From positions 1-17,922 of the forward strand of contig URMC01000030.1 in NCBI GenBank assembly GCA_900548735.1: 17,922 nucleotides of DNA, in the 5' to 3' direction. The notes below the pieces were generated by a model. The model saw only the letters and a list, made by a program, of their open reading frames with translations, was not told the origin of the DNA and did no database searches. Origin of the DNA: an uncultured Eubacteriales bacterium. GTDB taxonomy: Bacteria; Bacillota; Clostridia; Oscillospirales; CAG-272. Numbering within the stretch: position 1 is the stretch's first letter; each line of letters opens with the position of its first letter. The position numbers and the translations under genes were made by a program. This document shows positions 6,597-14,397 of the stretch, in pieces.

Positions 6597-9500
6597 ATGA
6601 AAAAGATTCTTGCCGTCCTGCTGGCGACCCTGATGGTCGCCGGGATGCTCCCGTTTGTGTTGCTTGGCGCTGCCGCCAGCGACCGCACGATCCTGCCGGC
6701 GATCACCGAGGACCAGGACGGGCGCACCTACTTCTACTATCAGAGCTTTGATTACGAAGGGATTCTGCAAGGCGCCGACCGGGTCGCAGAGCAACTGGGG
6801 CTTCTGGTGCCGGAAAACGACGCGTTTGCCCGAGACCATGAGGAAAACGTGAACGCGACCGAGGGTGGCGAGGACGTGGCGTATTTCTATGAGTTGCGCG
6901 ACGGCAAACTGTACCTGCGCAACCACGGCACGAAAAACGAGCTGATGGTACTGGCAAGAGGGGAAGAAATCTCCTCGGCGATGAAAGGCAAGTTCGGCAT
7001 TGAATACACCCTGACCTATCTGCCCGGCTCCACGGGTGCCGACGGGTACTTCACCGTGCTTTACGCGCTGGACGAAGCAAACGGCACATACGGGATGGCG
7101 CCTGTCCGCATTTCGGGCTACGGCAACAACACCACCTCCGCGGGTGCGGTGCTGGACAGCGGCGAGATCAAGGGGAAAAAGACCGACGATCTGCTTTCGA
7201 TGAGCGCCTGCAACCTGTTGGACGCCGTCAACCCCACGCTCTACAACCGCGTGTTCGACCGCGAACTGCAGTACTACCCGGAGGGGAGCAACCGCAGCGA
7301 CCTGCACGGCTCCGACATTCTGGCAGGCAAAGAAATCCATGTCAGAATGATTTTTGACGGGGTGCACGGGCCTTCCGTTTTCGTCAATAACGTTCAGGTT
7401 TCCGCCCCGGTGGATACCGACGCGGCAAAATCGGCTTACTCCGCGCTGATCGGGGCGGACTCCCTCTCGCTCGGCTTTGTGCTGACCCCCGGCACCGAGT
7501 GCATCGTGGATGACGTGATGCTGTACGGCGGGGCGCTGGGAGAGGAAGAGGAAGAAACGCAGAAATCCCTCTACATCACCGAAATCTGCCTGACCCCTGC
7601 GGTCTTTGGCACGATGTATCTGGAACTTTACAACAACGGAGAGGAAGCGGTGAATCTTGCAGGCTTCGGCCTTGCGTATACCGAATCTTCCGCCGGTGCG
7701 TGGGATAAAAACACCCGCTACAGCAACTACATTGAATTTGAAAAATATCTCGGCAAAACGCTGACGTTCGGCACGGGTGCGAACGAGACCGTGCTTCAGA
7801 ACCCTGCGGAGCTGACCCTGCAACCGGGCGAGTGCGCCGTCCTTTACTTCGCGAGCGCGGCGGCAGGCACCGAGGAGGCGCCCAACCCCGCAACCACCGT
7901 GGAAGGCGTGACCATGGCGGGCTTCCGCAAAGCTTACGGGCTTGCGGCAAACGCCAAGGTGCTGGGCATCCCCACGGCAAGTGCGAAAGATGAGAACGAC
8001 AACACCGTGCAGGCGGCAAATCCCTCGTTCTTCCTGTCGACCGGTCTTCAGGTCGTGCACGCGAAAGCGTATAACTTCTCTCTCGTGTCGGCGGCCGACG
8101 AAACCGGTTCCGCCATCGCATGGAAAACACAGCTGACAAACAATTCCGCAATGAATGCCTATGTGCAGTCCCGCGCGGAATACATACCGGCGCTGGTTTC
8201 CGGTTCTGCCGGGGATCCTGACGACGATTCCTTTACCCCGAGTCAAAGTACCGTTTATAAAAACGGCAGCGCGCTGCCGATCTACCGGTTCGGCGCGGGC
8301 GGGCTTGCGAAAACCGGTTATGCCGCGCAGTATCTCTACGCGCTCAACGGCGCGGAGGACTACTGGTTCGGCACCATGATCTCCCATGCCTACACCGAGA
8401 TTGCCGCGGAAAAGAGCGTGGGCAATATCACGGCTTTGCAGGAGGCTTACTTCGGCAAGCTGATTTCCCGCCGCGAAAACGGCTATAACGACGACGGCGG
8501 TCTGGTCATCACCAAAATCGTTCCCGTGACCGGCTACCTCACCGCAGGCAAAACCGGCATTTCGGACGCGTTTGACGCATTTGAAATCACCAACACCAGC
8601 GACAAACTGGTCAACCTCTATCAATACGGTCTTGTCAGCGGCGTGCCCGGCGCATGGACGCAGGCGACCCTGTTTGAGGCACAGCCCTCCACCGCCGACG
8701 CGGCAGGTTCCGCCGCGATGGCGCGGTATCAGAACCCGGCAGAGTGCCTGCTGGCACCCGGCGCCACGGTCGTGATCTGGAACTACACCGCAGACACGGT
8801 TACCGCAGGCGGCGTTGATACCGCTGCCGGCAGTTACACGGTTGACGACTTCCGCTCCTACCACGGCATTGCGGCGGAAGTGCGCGTGATTGTGGCGGCG
8901 TCCTTTGCCGGCGAAAAAGGCGTGATCGCCGAAAACGAAAAGACCATTTCCTATGGTGTTGCCACCGCAGCGGACATCAACGCGTACCGCGGCGGAAAGA
9001 CCGCCACCGTCAAAACCGCGGTCTCCGATGTTACGGTGCCCGTTTCGGCAATGTCCTTCTCCACTGTGTCCACCGCTGTGGATGTGCCGGAAATTATGCG
9101 CGTCAATCCCGTAGTGGGCAGCTATCTGATCCATTACGGATACGGCACGGCAACGCTTGCCACGGTAGCGGAAGGCGCCTCGGTGGCAGGTTACTACACG
9201 AGAAAGGGCACCGGCAATGTGGCGCTCTCCGCTCCGATGCGGGAGATTTATCTGTACACCCCTTGCGGGGAGAACGACGTGGCGGTTGCCGGAGTTGAGT
9301 ATTACACGGTTGCGGGCGGCAAAACCGGATACGGCTCCACGATGGATCATCAGCTGCCGGTCGGCACGGCGATCAGCTTCACCTACAATGCCGCCAACTA
9401 CACCGCAGGGATGACCAGCGGGATGCTGATGGGCGACCTCCGTTTCCAGGCTCTGACGTTTGACATGTTCCGTCTGCGCGCCGCGATGATGGAGAAAAAC

Positions 9501-10364
9501 GAAGTTCCGTATATCACGACGAAAACCGGCGCGTTCATCACGCCCAAAACCGTCAATGCGACCCTTTGTGAGCGTGCTACGCTGGGCACTCTGGTTGACG
9601 GGCAGGTCACCGTGGCGGGCTCCGCCGCCATCAACGGTTACGTGATTACTTGGTTGGATGAAACCGGCGCCGTCACTTCCACCGTCACGCTCGGCAAAAC
9701 CGCGTGCCGCGGCGCGTATACCATTCTGCCCTACACTGCAGAGCACTGGCTGGTCAACGGCAAACCCTTCAACGCGGGCGATAATGTGAATGTAACGGGC
9801 TACACCGAGATCCGCCCCAGCACGGAAGAAGTCAACGCCAACACGGTTTCCCTGCGCCTGAACGGAAGCGGGGAGGACAGCGGTATCCGCTTCACCACCG
9901 CCGTTTCCAAGGAGCTGTATCAGAAGCTGGTTGCCGCGTACGGCAAAGAAAACGTGCACCTGAAAACCGCCATTGCCCCTGCCGACTACTTTGCGGCGGC
10001 AGAGAGCGCAACCCTTGAAGGGTTGGAGGCACTTGGTCATAAGATCAATTATGTGGCAGTGGAAGCAACCGGCTTCTATGCCGAGAACGAGACCGAACTG
10101 GTATTTGCCGGGTCTCTGGTGGACATCCGGAACAAGGACATGGCATTCTGCGGGCTTGGCTACCTTGAGGTTGAGACCGAGAACGGTGTCGAGCGGTTCT
10201 ACGGTGCTGTCGCAAGTGCCGATCACACCATCGCCGACATGGCGGCGGCAGAACTTGCCGACGTGGTGGGCACCGGCGATGAGGTTTACCGCTACGCGGT
10301 GGAGGGCGATAAGTTCAGCGCCTACACCGAGGAGGAGCGCCGGCTTCTTGCCACGCTTCGCTGA
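6597..10364 (+). CDS. Large secreted protein with two lamin-tail-like (LTD) domains
   Basis: The protein has 1255 residues. A signal peptide (KK, hydrophobic LAVLLATLMVAGMLPFVLLG) probably ends at AAA/SD near residue 27. Residues 45-315 may be a beta-sandwich (YFYYQSFDYEG, then IVDDVMLYGG). An acidic linker EEEEE leads to LTD-like domain 1 (about 323-490: LYITEIC, LELYNN, LQPGECAVLYF) and domain 2 (about 635-790: LVITKIVP, FEITNTS, LAPGATVVIWNY). The C-terminal 180 residues (GIRFTTAVSKELY) resemble a module I have seen in clostridial extracellular proteins, function unknown. No LPXTG, SLH, dockerin or transmembrane anchor is visible, so it is probably released or held non-covalently. The start at ATG 6597 is set by AGGAG eight bases upstream and the signal peptide; an upstream in-frame ATG would place 23 non-signal residues first. 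It stands alone between its promoter and terminator. Catalytic residues are not recognised; a binding or structural role is likely. Confidence 0.85.
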   Translation: MKKILAVLLATLMVAGMLPFVLLGAAASDRTILPAITEDQDGRTYFYYQSFDYEGILQGADRVAEQLGLLVPENDAFARDHEENVNATEGGEDVAYFYELRDGKLYLRNHGTKNELMVLARGEEISSAMKGKFGIEYTLTYLPGSTGADGYFTVLYALDEANGTYGMAPVRISGYGNNTTSAGAVLDSGEIKGKKTDDLLSMSACNLLDAVNPTLYNRVFDRELQYYPEGSNRSDLHGSDILAGKEIHVRMIFDGVHGPSVFVNNVQVSAPVDTDAAKSAYSALIGADSLSLGFVLTPGTECIVDDVMLYGGALGEEEEETQKSLYITEICLTPAVFGTMYLELYNNGEEAVNLAGFGLAYTESSAGAWDKNTRYSNYIEFEKYLGKTLTFGTGANETVLQNPAELTLQPGECAVLYFASAAAGTEEAPNPATTVEGVTMAGFRKAYGLAANAKVLGIPTASAKDENDNTVQAANPSFFLSTGLQVVHAKAYNFSLVSAADETGSAIAWKTQLTNNSAMNAYVQSRAEYIPALVSGSAGDPDDDSFTPSQSTVYKNGSALPIYRFGAGGLAKTGYAAQYLYALNGAEDYWFGTMISHAYTEIAAEKSVGNITALQEAYFGKLISRRENGYNDDGGLVITKIVPVTGYLTAGKTGISDAFDAFEITNTSDKLVNLYQYGLVSGVPGAWTQATLFEAQPSTADAAGSAAMARYQNPAECLLAPGATVVIWNYTADTVTAGGVDTAAGSYTVDDFRSYHGIAAEVRVIVAASFAGEKGVIAENEKTISYGVATAADINAYRGGKTATVKTAVSDVTVPVSAMSFSTVSTAVDVPEIMRVNPVVGSYLIHYGYGTATLATVAEGASVAGYYTRKGTGNVALSAPMREIYLYTPCGENDVAVAGVEYYTVAGGKTGYGSTMDHQLPVGTAISFTYNAANYTAGMTSGMLMGDLRFQALTFDMFRLRAAMMEKNEVPYITTKTGAFITPKTVNATLCERATLGTLVDGQVTVAGSAAINGYVITWLDETGAVTSTVTLGKTACRGAYTILPYTAEHWLVNGKPFNAGDNVNVTGYTEIRPSTEEVNANTVSLRLNGSGEDSGIRFTTAVSKELYQKLVAAYGKENVHLKTAIAPADYFAAAESATLEGLEALGHKINYVAVEATGFYAENETELVFAGSLVDIRNKDMAFCGLGYLEVETENGVERFYGAVASADHTIADMAAAELADVVGTGDEVYRYAVEGDKFSAYTEEERRLLATLR

Positions 10365-10370
10365 AAAAAC

Positions 10371-10416
10371 GGGGCTGTTAAAACTCATTTTGAGTTTTAA
10401 CAGCCCCATATTTTTG
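10371..10416 (+). terminator. Strong, probably bidirectional terminator after the secreted-protein gene
   Basis: A perfect 17-bp stem (10371-10387 with 10391-10407, three-base loop) starts six bases after the stop codon. It is followed on the plus strand by ATATTTTTG, and on the minus strand by G then six U. It would end the secreted-protein transcript and also any leftward read-through from the isomerase operon. The arm contains GGCTGTTAAAA, as does the hairpin at 10516-10554. Confidence 0.9.
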
Positions 10417-10485
10417 CAGTTTCCGGCGACCCGGTTCTGCCGGGAAACCCAAGACACCTGTGGCAAAAATGACCGGGATCGCATC

Positions 10486-10509
10486 AAAAAAAGCCGGTTC
10501 CTGACCGGC
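10486..10509 (-). terminator. Terminator of the isomerase operon
   Basis: On the minus strand GCCGGT (10504-10509) pairs with ACCGGC (10493-10498) around a five-base loop, followed directly by seven U (A-run 10486-10492). It lies about 60 bases past the stop of the second isomerase gene and in the correct orientation. Confidence 0.75.
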
Positions 10510-10515
10510 ATTGGG

Positions 10516-10558
10516 AAGAGGCTGTTAAAAGCTTCATGCTTTTAACAGCCTCTTTTTT
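10516..10558 (+). terminator. Second plus-strand terminator-like hairpin
   Basis: A perfect 17-bp stem (10516-10532 with 10538-10554, five-base loop) continues into a run of T ending at 10558. It lies nine bases beyond the isomerase stop codon. On the minus strand it has no U-tract, so it appears built to stop rightward transcription from entering the isomerase genes antisense. It shares GGCTGTTAAAA with the hairpin at 10371. Confidence 0.8.
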
Positions 10559-10567
10559 GAAAGGAAT

Positions 10568-11506
10568 TTATGCGTTTGCCGGTTCTTCCGGCTCTTCGAT
10601 GCGCTTTTTCATGTAACGCCCGATGGAGGCGATCATGCGCAGCGCGTCAGGGCGCACTTCCTTGGGGATAACCTCCAGCACCCGGAAGGTCTCAAAGGAG
10701 AGGGCACCGTCATAGTGGATGTCACGCAGTCCTGCCAGAAAGCCCTCCCAGTCGGTGTAGAAGTTCACGCCGCCGGAGTAGGTCTGCGAATAGGGCATCA
10801 TATGGCTGTCCGTGCGCCCGTCGTTGTCGTGAATGTGCAACACCTTCAGGCGCTGATCCAGTGCCTTGATGTATTCGCGCAGATCTCTGCCCATCAGGTT
10901 GGCGTGACCCACATCCAGGCAGAAGCCGAAACGCTCTTCGCCTGCGTCCTTGTTCAGCGTGTCGATATACCAGCACGCTTCGCTGACGTTGGCGCAGGAA
11001 CCCTCAATCATATGGGAGCCATAGCCCACAAACAGGTTTTCCAGGCATACGATCACGTTGTATTTTTTCGCCATCGGAATCATCTTACGATAAAGCTCCA
11101 GGTTGATGGCAAATTCTTTTTCCTTGGTGGAGCGGGTGATGGAGTGCACCACCAGGTGCTTGACGCCGAGATACCCGCACATCTCAAAGCAGATGTTCAG
11201 GGCTTTCTGCATATACTCATTGATGTCCTCGCGGTCCTTTGCCCAGATCGGGAAGGGGGCGTGCGCCTGGAAAAACTCCACGCCGTATTTTTCGCCCGCT
11301 TCTTTGATGGGTTTGTAGTACGCGTAAATTTCTTCCATCGGTTTGTCGTAAAAGCCGGAGGGGGCAAGCCCTTCCTTGACCCATTTGCCGACCGGCGCGC
11401 CGGGGAGGCCGAGGTCCACGGCGTTGAAACCGCACTCGGAAAGGACGCGGAGTGCGTCCACGGTGTCAGTGCCTGCATAGGCGTTTTGCGTTGCAATTCT
11501 CAGCAT
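10568..11506 (-). CDS. Sugar-phosphate isomerase/epimerase (xylose isomerase-like TIM barrel), second gene of operon
   Basis: The protein has 312 residues and belongs to the AP-endonuclease-2/xylose isomerase-like TIM barrel family, cytosolic metal-dependent isomerases or epimerases of sugars and inositols. Likely metal and catalytic residues are present: H82, H121, E156 (CLENLF), D198 and H201 (FCLDVGHANL), H224/H226 (HIHDND) and E272 (FETFRV). The length is usual. It starts one base after the upstream paralogue's stop, and its ribosome site (GGAGGAG) lies inside that gene's last codons, so translation is probably coupled. It shares long motifs with the upstream gene (STKEKE, SEACWY/EEACWY, TDSHMMP, FYTDW), a tandem duplication with a diverged N-terminal third. 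The substrate cannot be told from sequence; no sugar transporter, kinase or regulator adjoins it. A deoxyribonuclease IV role is less likely given the isomerase-type motifs. Confidence 0.88.
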   Translation of the reverse strand: MLRIATQNAYAGTDTVDALRVLSECGFNAVDLGLPGAPVGKWVKEGLAPSGFYDKPMEEIYAYYKPIKEAGEKYGVEFFQAHAPFPIWAKDREDINEYMQKALNICFEMCGYLGVKHLVVHSITRSTKEKEFAINLELYRKMIPMAKKYNVIVCLENLFVGYGSHMIEGSCANVSEACWYIDTLNKDAGEERFGFCLDVGHANLMGRDLREYIKALDQRLKVLHIHDNDGRTDSHMMPYSQTYSGGVNFYTDWEGFLAGLRDIHYDGALSFETFRVLEVIPKEVRPDALRMIASIGRYMKKRIEEPEEPANA

Positions 11507-11507
11507 C

Positions 11508-12443
11508 TCAGTTCTCCTCCTTCGGCGCCAGCATCCGCGCCTTGAATTCTCTGCCGATCGCCGCGATCAGCGAAAGCACCTCGGGCTTTGTGCTTGCCGG
11601 GAACGTGCACAGCACGCGGAACGTTTCAAAGTTGAGCGACCCGGTGTAGCCGATGTCACGCAGCCCCTCGATCAGTCCGTCCCAGTCGGTATAGAACTTG
11701 GTGCCCCACTTGTAGACCTGCGTAAAGGGCATCATATGGCTGTCGGTTGTGCCGTCGTTATCATGGATGTGCAGGATAGTCAGTCGCTTGCCGAGGATGT
11801 TGAGGTATTTGCGCATGTTTCTGCCCACCAGATTGGCATGCCCCACGTCAAAGCAGAAGCCGAAGCACTCCTCGCCTGCTTCCTCGTTTAAGAGGTCCAG
11901 ATACCAGCAAGCCTCCTCCGCGTCGGAGCAGGGTCCCTCCAACATATGGGATTTGTAGCCGCTGAACAGGTTTTCCAGGCAAACTTTGACCCCGGTGCGC
12001 TTGGCTGTGGGCATCAGCGCGCGGTAGATGGCAAGGTTGCAGTCGCGTTCCTTTTCTTTGGTGGAGCGTTTGACCGGGTGCACGACCACGGCGGGGCACT
12101 CCAGGAATTTTGCCACTTCCAGGCACTTTTCGGTCGCCATCAGCACATACTCGTTGATGTCGTCTCTGTCCTTGACGAACATCGGGAAAGGCCCGTGCAT
12201 CTGCGCAAAGCGGATGCCGTATTTGTCCGCCGCCGCCTTGATGGGGCGGTAGTATTCGATCAGTTCTTCCACGCTCTGATCAAAAAACGTGGTCAGATCC
12301 CCTTTGGGGATGCGGTCAGCAGGCAGGTGGTTGTCCATGTTGTAGTCCACTGCCTCAAAGCCGCGCTCTTTGATAAAACGAAAACTCTTCTCCGGGTCGC
12401 TTTCGTTCCACCAGCAGGCGGTCTGTACGCTGATTTCCAGCAT
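11508..12443 (-). CDS. Sugar-phosphate isomerase/epimerase (xylose isomerase-like TIM barrel), first gene of operon
   Basis: The protein has 311 residues, the same family as its downstream neighbour, with the putative metal-site residues retained: H83, H122, E157 (CLENLF), D199 and H202 (FCFDVGHANL), H225/H227 and E273 (FETFRV). Both paralogues should therefore be active. Differences concentrate before residue 80, where family members shape the sugar pocket, and around 236-250 (TQVYKWGTKF here, SQTYSGGVNF in the partner), so they may have different substrates or form a heteromer; that is inference. The start at 12443 is chosen because GGAGG lies eight bases upstream; an in-frame ATG 18 codons earlier lies too close to the predicted promoter to be translated. 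It heads the operon, from a TATAAT promoter with a palindrome in its short leader. Confidence 0.88.
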   Translation of the reverse strand: MLEISVQTACWWNESDPEKSFRFIKERGFEAVDYNMDNHLPADRIPKGDLTTFFDQSVEELIEYYRPIKAAADKYGIRFAQMHGPFPMFVKDRDDINEYVLMATEKCLEVAKFLECPAVVVHPVKRSTKEKERDCNLAIYRALMPTAKRTGVKVCLENLFSGYKSHMLEGPCSDAEEACWYLDLLNEEAGEECFGFCFDVGHANLVGRNMRKYLNILGKRLTILHIHDNDGTTDSHMMPFTQVYKWGTKFYTDWDGLIEGLRDIGYTGSLNFETFRVLCTFPASTKPEVLSLIAAIGREFKARMLAPKEEN

Positions 12444-12460
12444 TTGTGTATCCTCCGATA

Positions 12461-12474
12461 GGTGAAATTTCACC
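12461..12474. promoter_or_regulatory. 14-bp perfect palindrome in the isomerase leader, possible operator
   Basis: GGTGAAATTTCACC is perfectly self-complementary and sits between the predicted promoter (12496-12525) and the ribosome site of the first isomerase gene. Such a site near the start of transcription would suit a dimeric repressor. Adjacent CGCCCTTGGCG (12474-12484) is another small inverted pair. The cognate regulator is not in this window. Confidence 0.45.
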
Positions 12475-12495
12475 GCCCTTGGCGGCGCTATGCAC

Positions 12496-12525
12496 ATTAT
12501 AACGGGTTTTTTGCGACGATTGCAA
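12496..12525 (-). promoter_or_regulatory. Predicted promoter of the isomerase operon
   Basis: On the minus strand a perfect TATAAT (12496-12501) stands 18 bases from TTGCAA (12520-12525). Transcription should start near 12489, giving a leader of about 45 bases. Confidence 0.65.
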
Positions 12526-12698
12526 GCAAAAATCCGCCTTTTTGGGACTATTGCACACCTTTTTCGGAAAAATGCCCGTAAAAAAGCGTATCACCAGCAC
12601 CGTATGAGGCGATTTTTGGCTATTTTACCCAATTCTCCGGCGCGGGTGAGATCCGCCCCCGCCGCCGCACGGCGATACGGAATTTGCTTTTTTCAATC
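12526..12698. other. Intergenic stretch without recognised features
   Basis: This is the middle of the 326-bp gap between the divergent isomerase operon and yifB. It contains A/T runs near 12540-12600 and a GC-rich block near 12640-12680, but I find no gene, strong hairpin or repeat. Small frames crossing it have no ribosome site. The two flanks hold the divergent promoters. Confidence 0.5.
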
Positions 12699-12727
12699 TT
12701 GAAAATAAAGAAAAAATATGATATACT
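12699..12727 (+). promoter_or_regulatory. Predicted promoter of the yifB-purB-ligase genes
   Basis: TTGAAA (12699-12704) and TATACT (12722-12727) are separated by exactly 17 bases. The start of transcription would lie near 12734, about 36 bases before the yifB ATG. Confidence 0.75.
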
Positions 12728-12769
12728 GTATTTTGGAAAATGTTTTGACAGATACTTGGGGGAAAGGAT

Positions 12770-14311
12770 ATGCTATCGGTAGTTTTAAGCGCCGGGATCG
12801 CCGGGATTGACGGATTTCTGGTGCAGGTGGAGTGTGACACCAAGGAGCGGATGCCCGGCTTTGAGATCGTGGGGCTGCCAGATCTTGCCGTGCGGGAAGC
12901 AAAGGAGCGCGTGCGCACCGCCTCCGCCAACAGCGGGTTTCGCTTTCCCGCCCTTGCGTTTACCGTCAACCTTGCCCCTGCTGACCGCAAGAAGGAAGGC
13001 TCCGGGTTTGATGTGGCGATTCTTGCGGGAATTTTACAGACCGTGGGCGCCATCCGGCGGGAGGTGGACCTTTCGCGGGTGTGCCTGATCGGGGAGTTAT
13101 CGCTCTCCGGTTCCATTCGCCCGGTGCGGGGTGCGCTTTGCATGTGCGTTGCCGCCAAAGAGGCGGGGCTGAAGGAGATTTTTGTTCCTGCCGAGAACGC
13201 GGCGGAAGCGGCGGCGGTGCACGGGATGACGGTGTATCCGCTGACCGATATGCGCTCACTGGTGAATCACCTCAACGGCACCGAAAAAATCACGCCGATG
13301 CGGGCGGACGAGCACGCGTTTGAGGACGCGGTGCTCCGCCACACGCTGGATTTTGCCGACGTGCGCGGGCAGGCGCAGGCAAAGCGCGCCATGGAAATTG
13401 CCGCCGCGGGCGGGCATAATATTCTGCTGATCGGTCCTCCCGGCACGGGCAAATCCATGCTGGCAAAGCGCCTGCCGACCATTCTCCCGCCCCTGTCGTT
13501 TGAGGAGGCGGTGGAGACCACCAAAATCCACTCGGTGGCGGGGATTCTGCCGCCGGGCACGCCGCTGTTGTCGGCGCGCCCCTTCCGCTCTCCGCACCAC
13601 ACCATGTCGGCGGTCAGTCTGGTCGGGGGCGGCGCCAACCCCAGCCCCGGCGAGGTGTCGCTGGCGCACAACGGGGTGTTGTTTCTCGATGAGCTGCCGG
13701 AGTTTCCCAAAACCGTGACCGACACGCTCCGTCAGCCGCTGGAAGATCGCCGCGTGACCATCACCCGCGCCAGCGGCAGGGTCACGTTTCCGTGTTCGTT
13801 TATGCTGGTTGGGGCGATGAACCCCTGCCGTTGCGGGTATTTCGGGCATCCGACCCACCCCTGCACCTGCACGCCGCAGGATGTGAAGCGTTACATTTCC
13901 CGCATCAGCGGGCCGCTGCTTGACCGCATTGACATCGAGGTGGAGTTGCCCTCCATCTCGTATGACGAGCTTGCCGCCACGGGCGCTACGGGTGAAACGT
14001 CCGACACCATCCGGGCGCGGGTGGTGCGGGCGCGGAAATTTGCCGCCGCGCGCATGAGCGGGGAGCCGGGCATTTTCTGCAACGCCCAACTGGACGCGGC
14101 AGGCATCCGCAAATACTGTATTGCCGACGACGCGGCGGGGGCGATGCTGCGCGCCGCATACGACCGCATGGGGCTTTCCGCGCGCGGATATGACCGCATT
14201 ATGCGGGTTGCCCGCACCATTGCCGACCTTGCGGGCAGTGACCTTATCCGCGCCGAGCACATTGCCGAGGCGATTCAGTTGCGCAGTCTTGACCGCAAAT
14301 ACTGGAATTAA
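12770..14311 (+). CDS. yifB: YifB/ComM family Mg-chelatase-like AAA+ ATPase
   Basis: The protein has 513 residues, the family's usual length of about 500-510. An N-terminal Lon-protease-like (ChlI) domain (about 20-145) precedes the AAA+ Mg-chelatase domain: Walker A GPPGTGKS at 222-229 and Walker B VLFLDE at 303-308. Then come the cysteine cluster C353, C355, C365, C367 (NPCRCGYFGHP) and a C-terminal helical domain (about 410-513) with GLSARGYDRIMRVARTIADL. The Haemophilus and Vibrio homologue ComM is a hexameric helicase that promotes branch migration during natural transformation; in clostridia the role is less settled. The ATG at 12770 follows GGGGGAAAGG and a good promoter. It lies 86 bp before purB and may be co-transcribed with it. 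Confidence 0.96.
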   Translation: MLSVVLSAGIAGIDGFLVQVECDTKERMPGFEIVGLPDLAVREAKERVRTASANSGFRFPALAFTVNLAPADRKKEGSGFDVAILAGILQTVGAIRREVDLSRVCLIGELSLSGSIRPVRGALCMCVAAKEAGLKEIFVPAENAAEAAAVHGMTVYPLTDMRSLVNHLNGTEKITPMRADEHAFEDAVLRHTLDFADVRGQAQAKRAMEIAAAGGHNILLIGPPGTGKSMLAKRLPTILPPLSFEEAVETTKIHSVAGILPPGTPLLSARPFRSPHHTMSAVSLVGGGANPSPGEVSLAHNGVLFLDELPEFPKTVTDTLRQPLEDRRVTITRASGRVTFPCSFMLVGAMNPCRCGYFGHPTHPCTCTPQDVKRYISRISGPLLDRIDIEVELPSISYDELAATGATGETSDTIRARVVRARKFAAARMSGEPGIFCNAQLDAAGIRKYCIADDAAGAMLRAAYDRMGLSARGYDRIMRVARTIADLAGSDLIRAEHIAEAIQLRSLDRKYWN

Positions 14312-14369
14312 GGCATCATCGCGCAATTCCGACTGCGCCATTGCACCATCGGAATTACGCGGTAATGCC
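14312..14369. repeat. Imperfect 21-bp inverted repeat between yifB and purB
   Basis: Left arm 14312-14332 and right arm 14349-14369 are complementary with three mismatches (GGCAT...AATTCCGA against TCGGAATT...ATGCC), around a 16-base loop. It begins at the base after the yifB stop codon. No U-tract follows, so it is a poor terminator; it may be an mRNA-processing hairpin or a dispersed REP-like repeat. The purB ribosome site (AGAAAGGA) lies just beyond it. Confidence 0.7.
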
Positions 14370-14397
14370 TTGAAACCGAAATCAGAAAGGAATTATC

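Noticed and set aside
6396..10511. 1371-residue open frame on the minus strand across the secreted-protein gene
   Set aside because: It is codon-aligned antisense to a gene with signal peptide, promoter, ribosome site and terminator. Its product is His/Arg/Gly-rich low-information sequence, has no ribosome site, and crosses both the terminator block and the promoter.
10371..10558. Insertion sequence remnant with GGCTGTTAAAA ends
   Set aside because: Each arm is a complete palindrome on its own with a U-tract, there is no transposase fragment between, and the positions fit terminators.
10568..12443. Deoxyribonuclease IV (AP endonuclease) identity for the TIM-barrel pair
   Set aside because: The barrel family is shared, but the motif set (CLENLF, DVGHANL, HIHDNDG, FETFRV) and length fit sugar isomerase/epimerases better than the Nfo zinc-site pattern.
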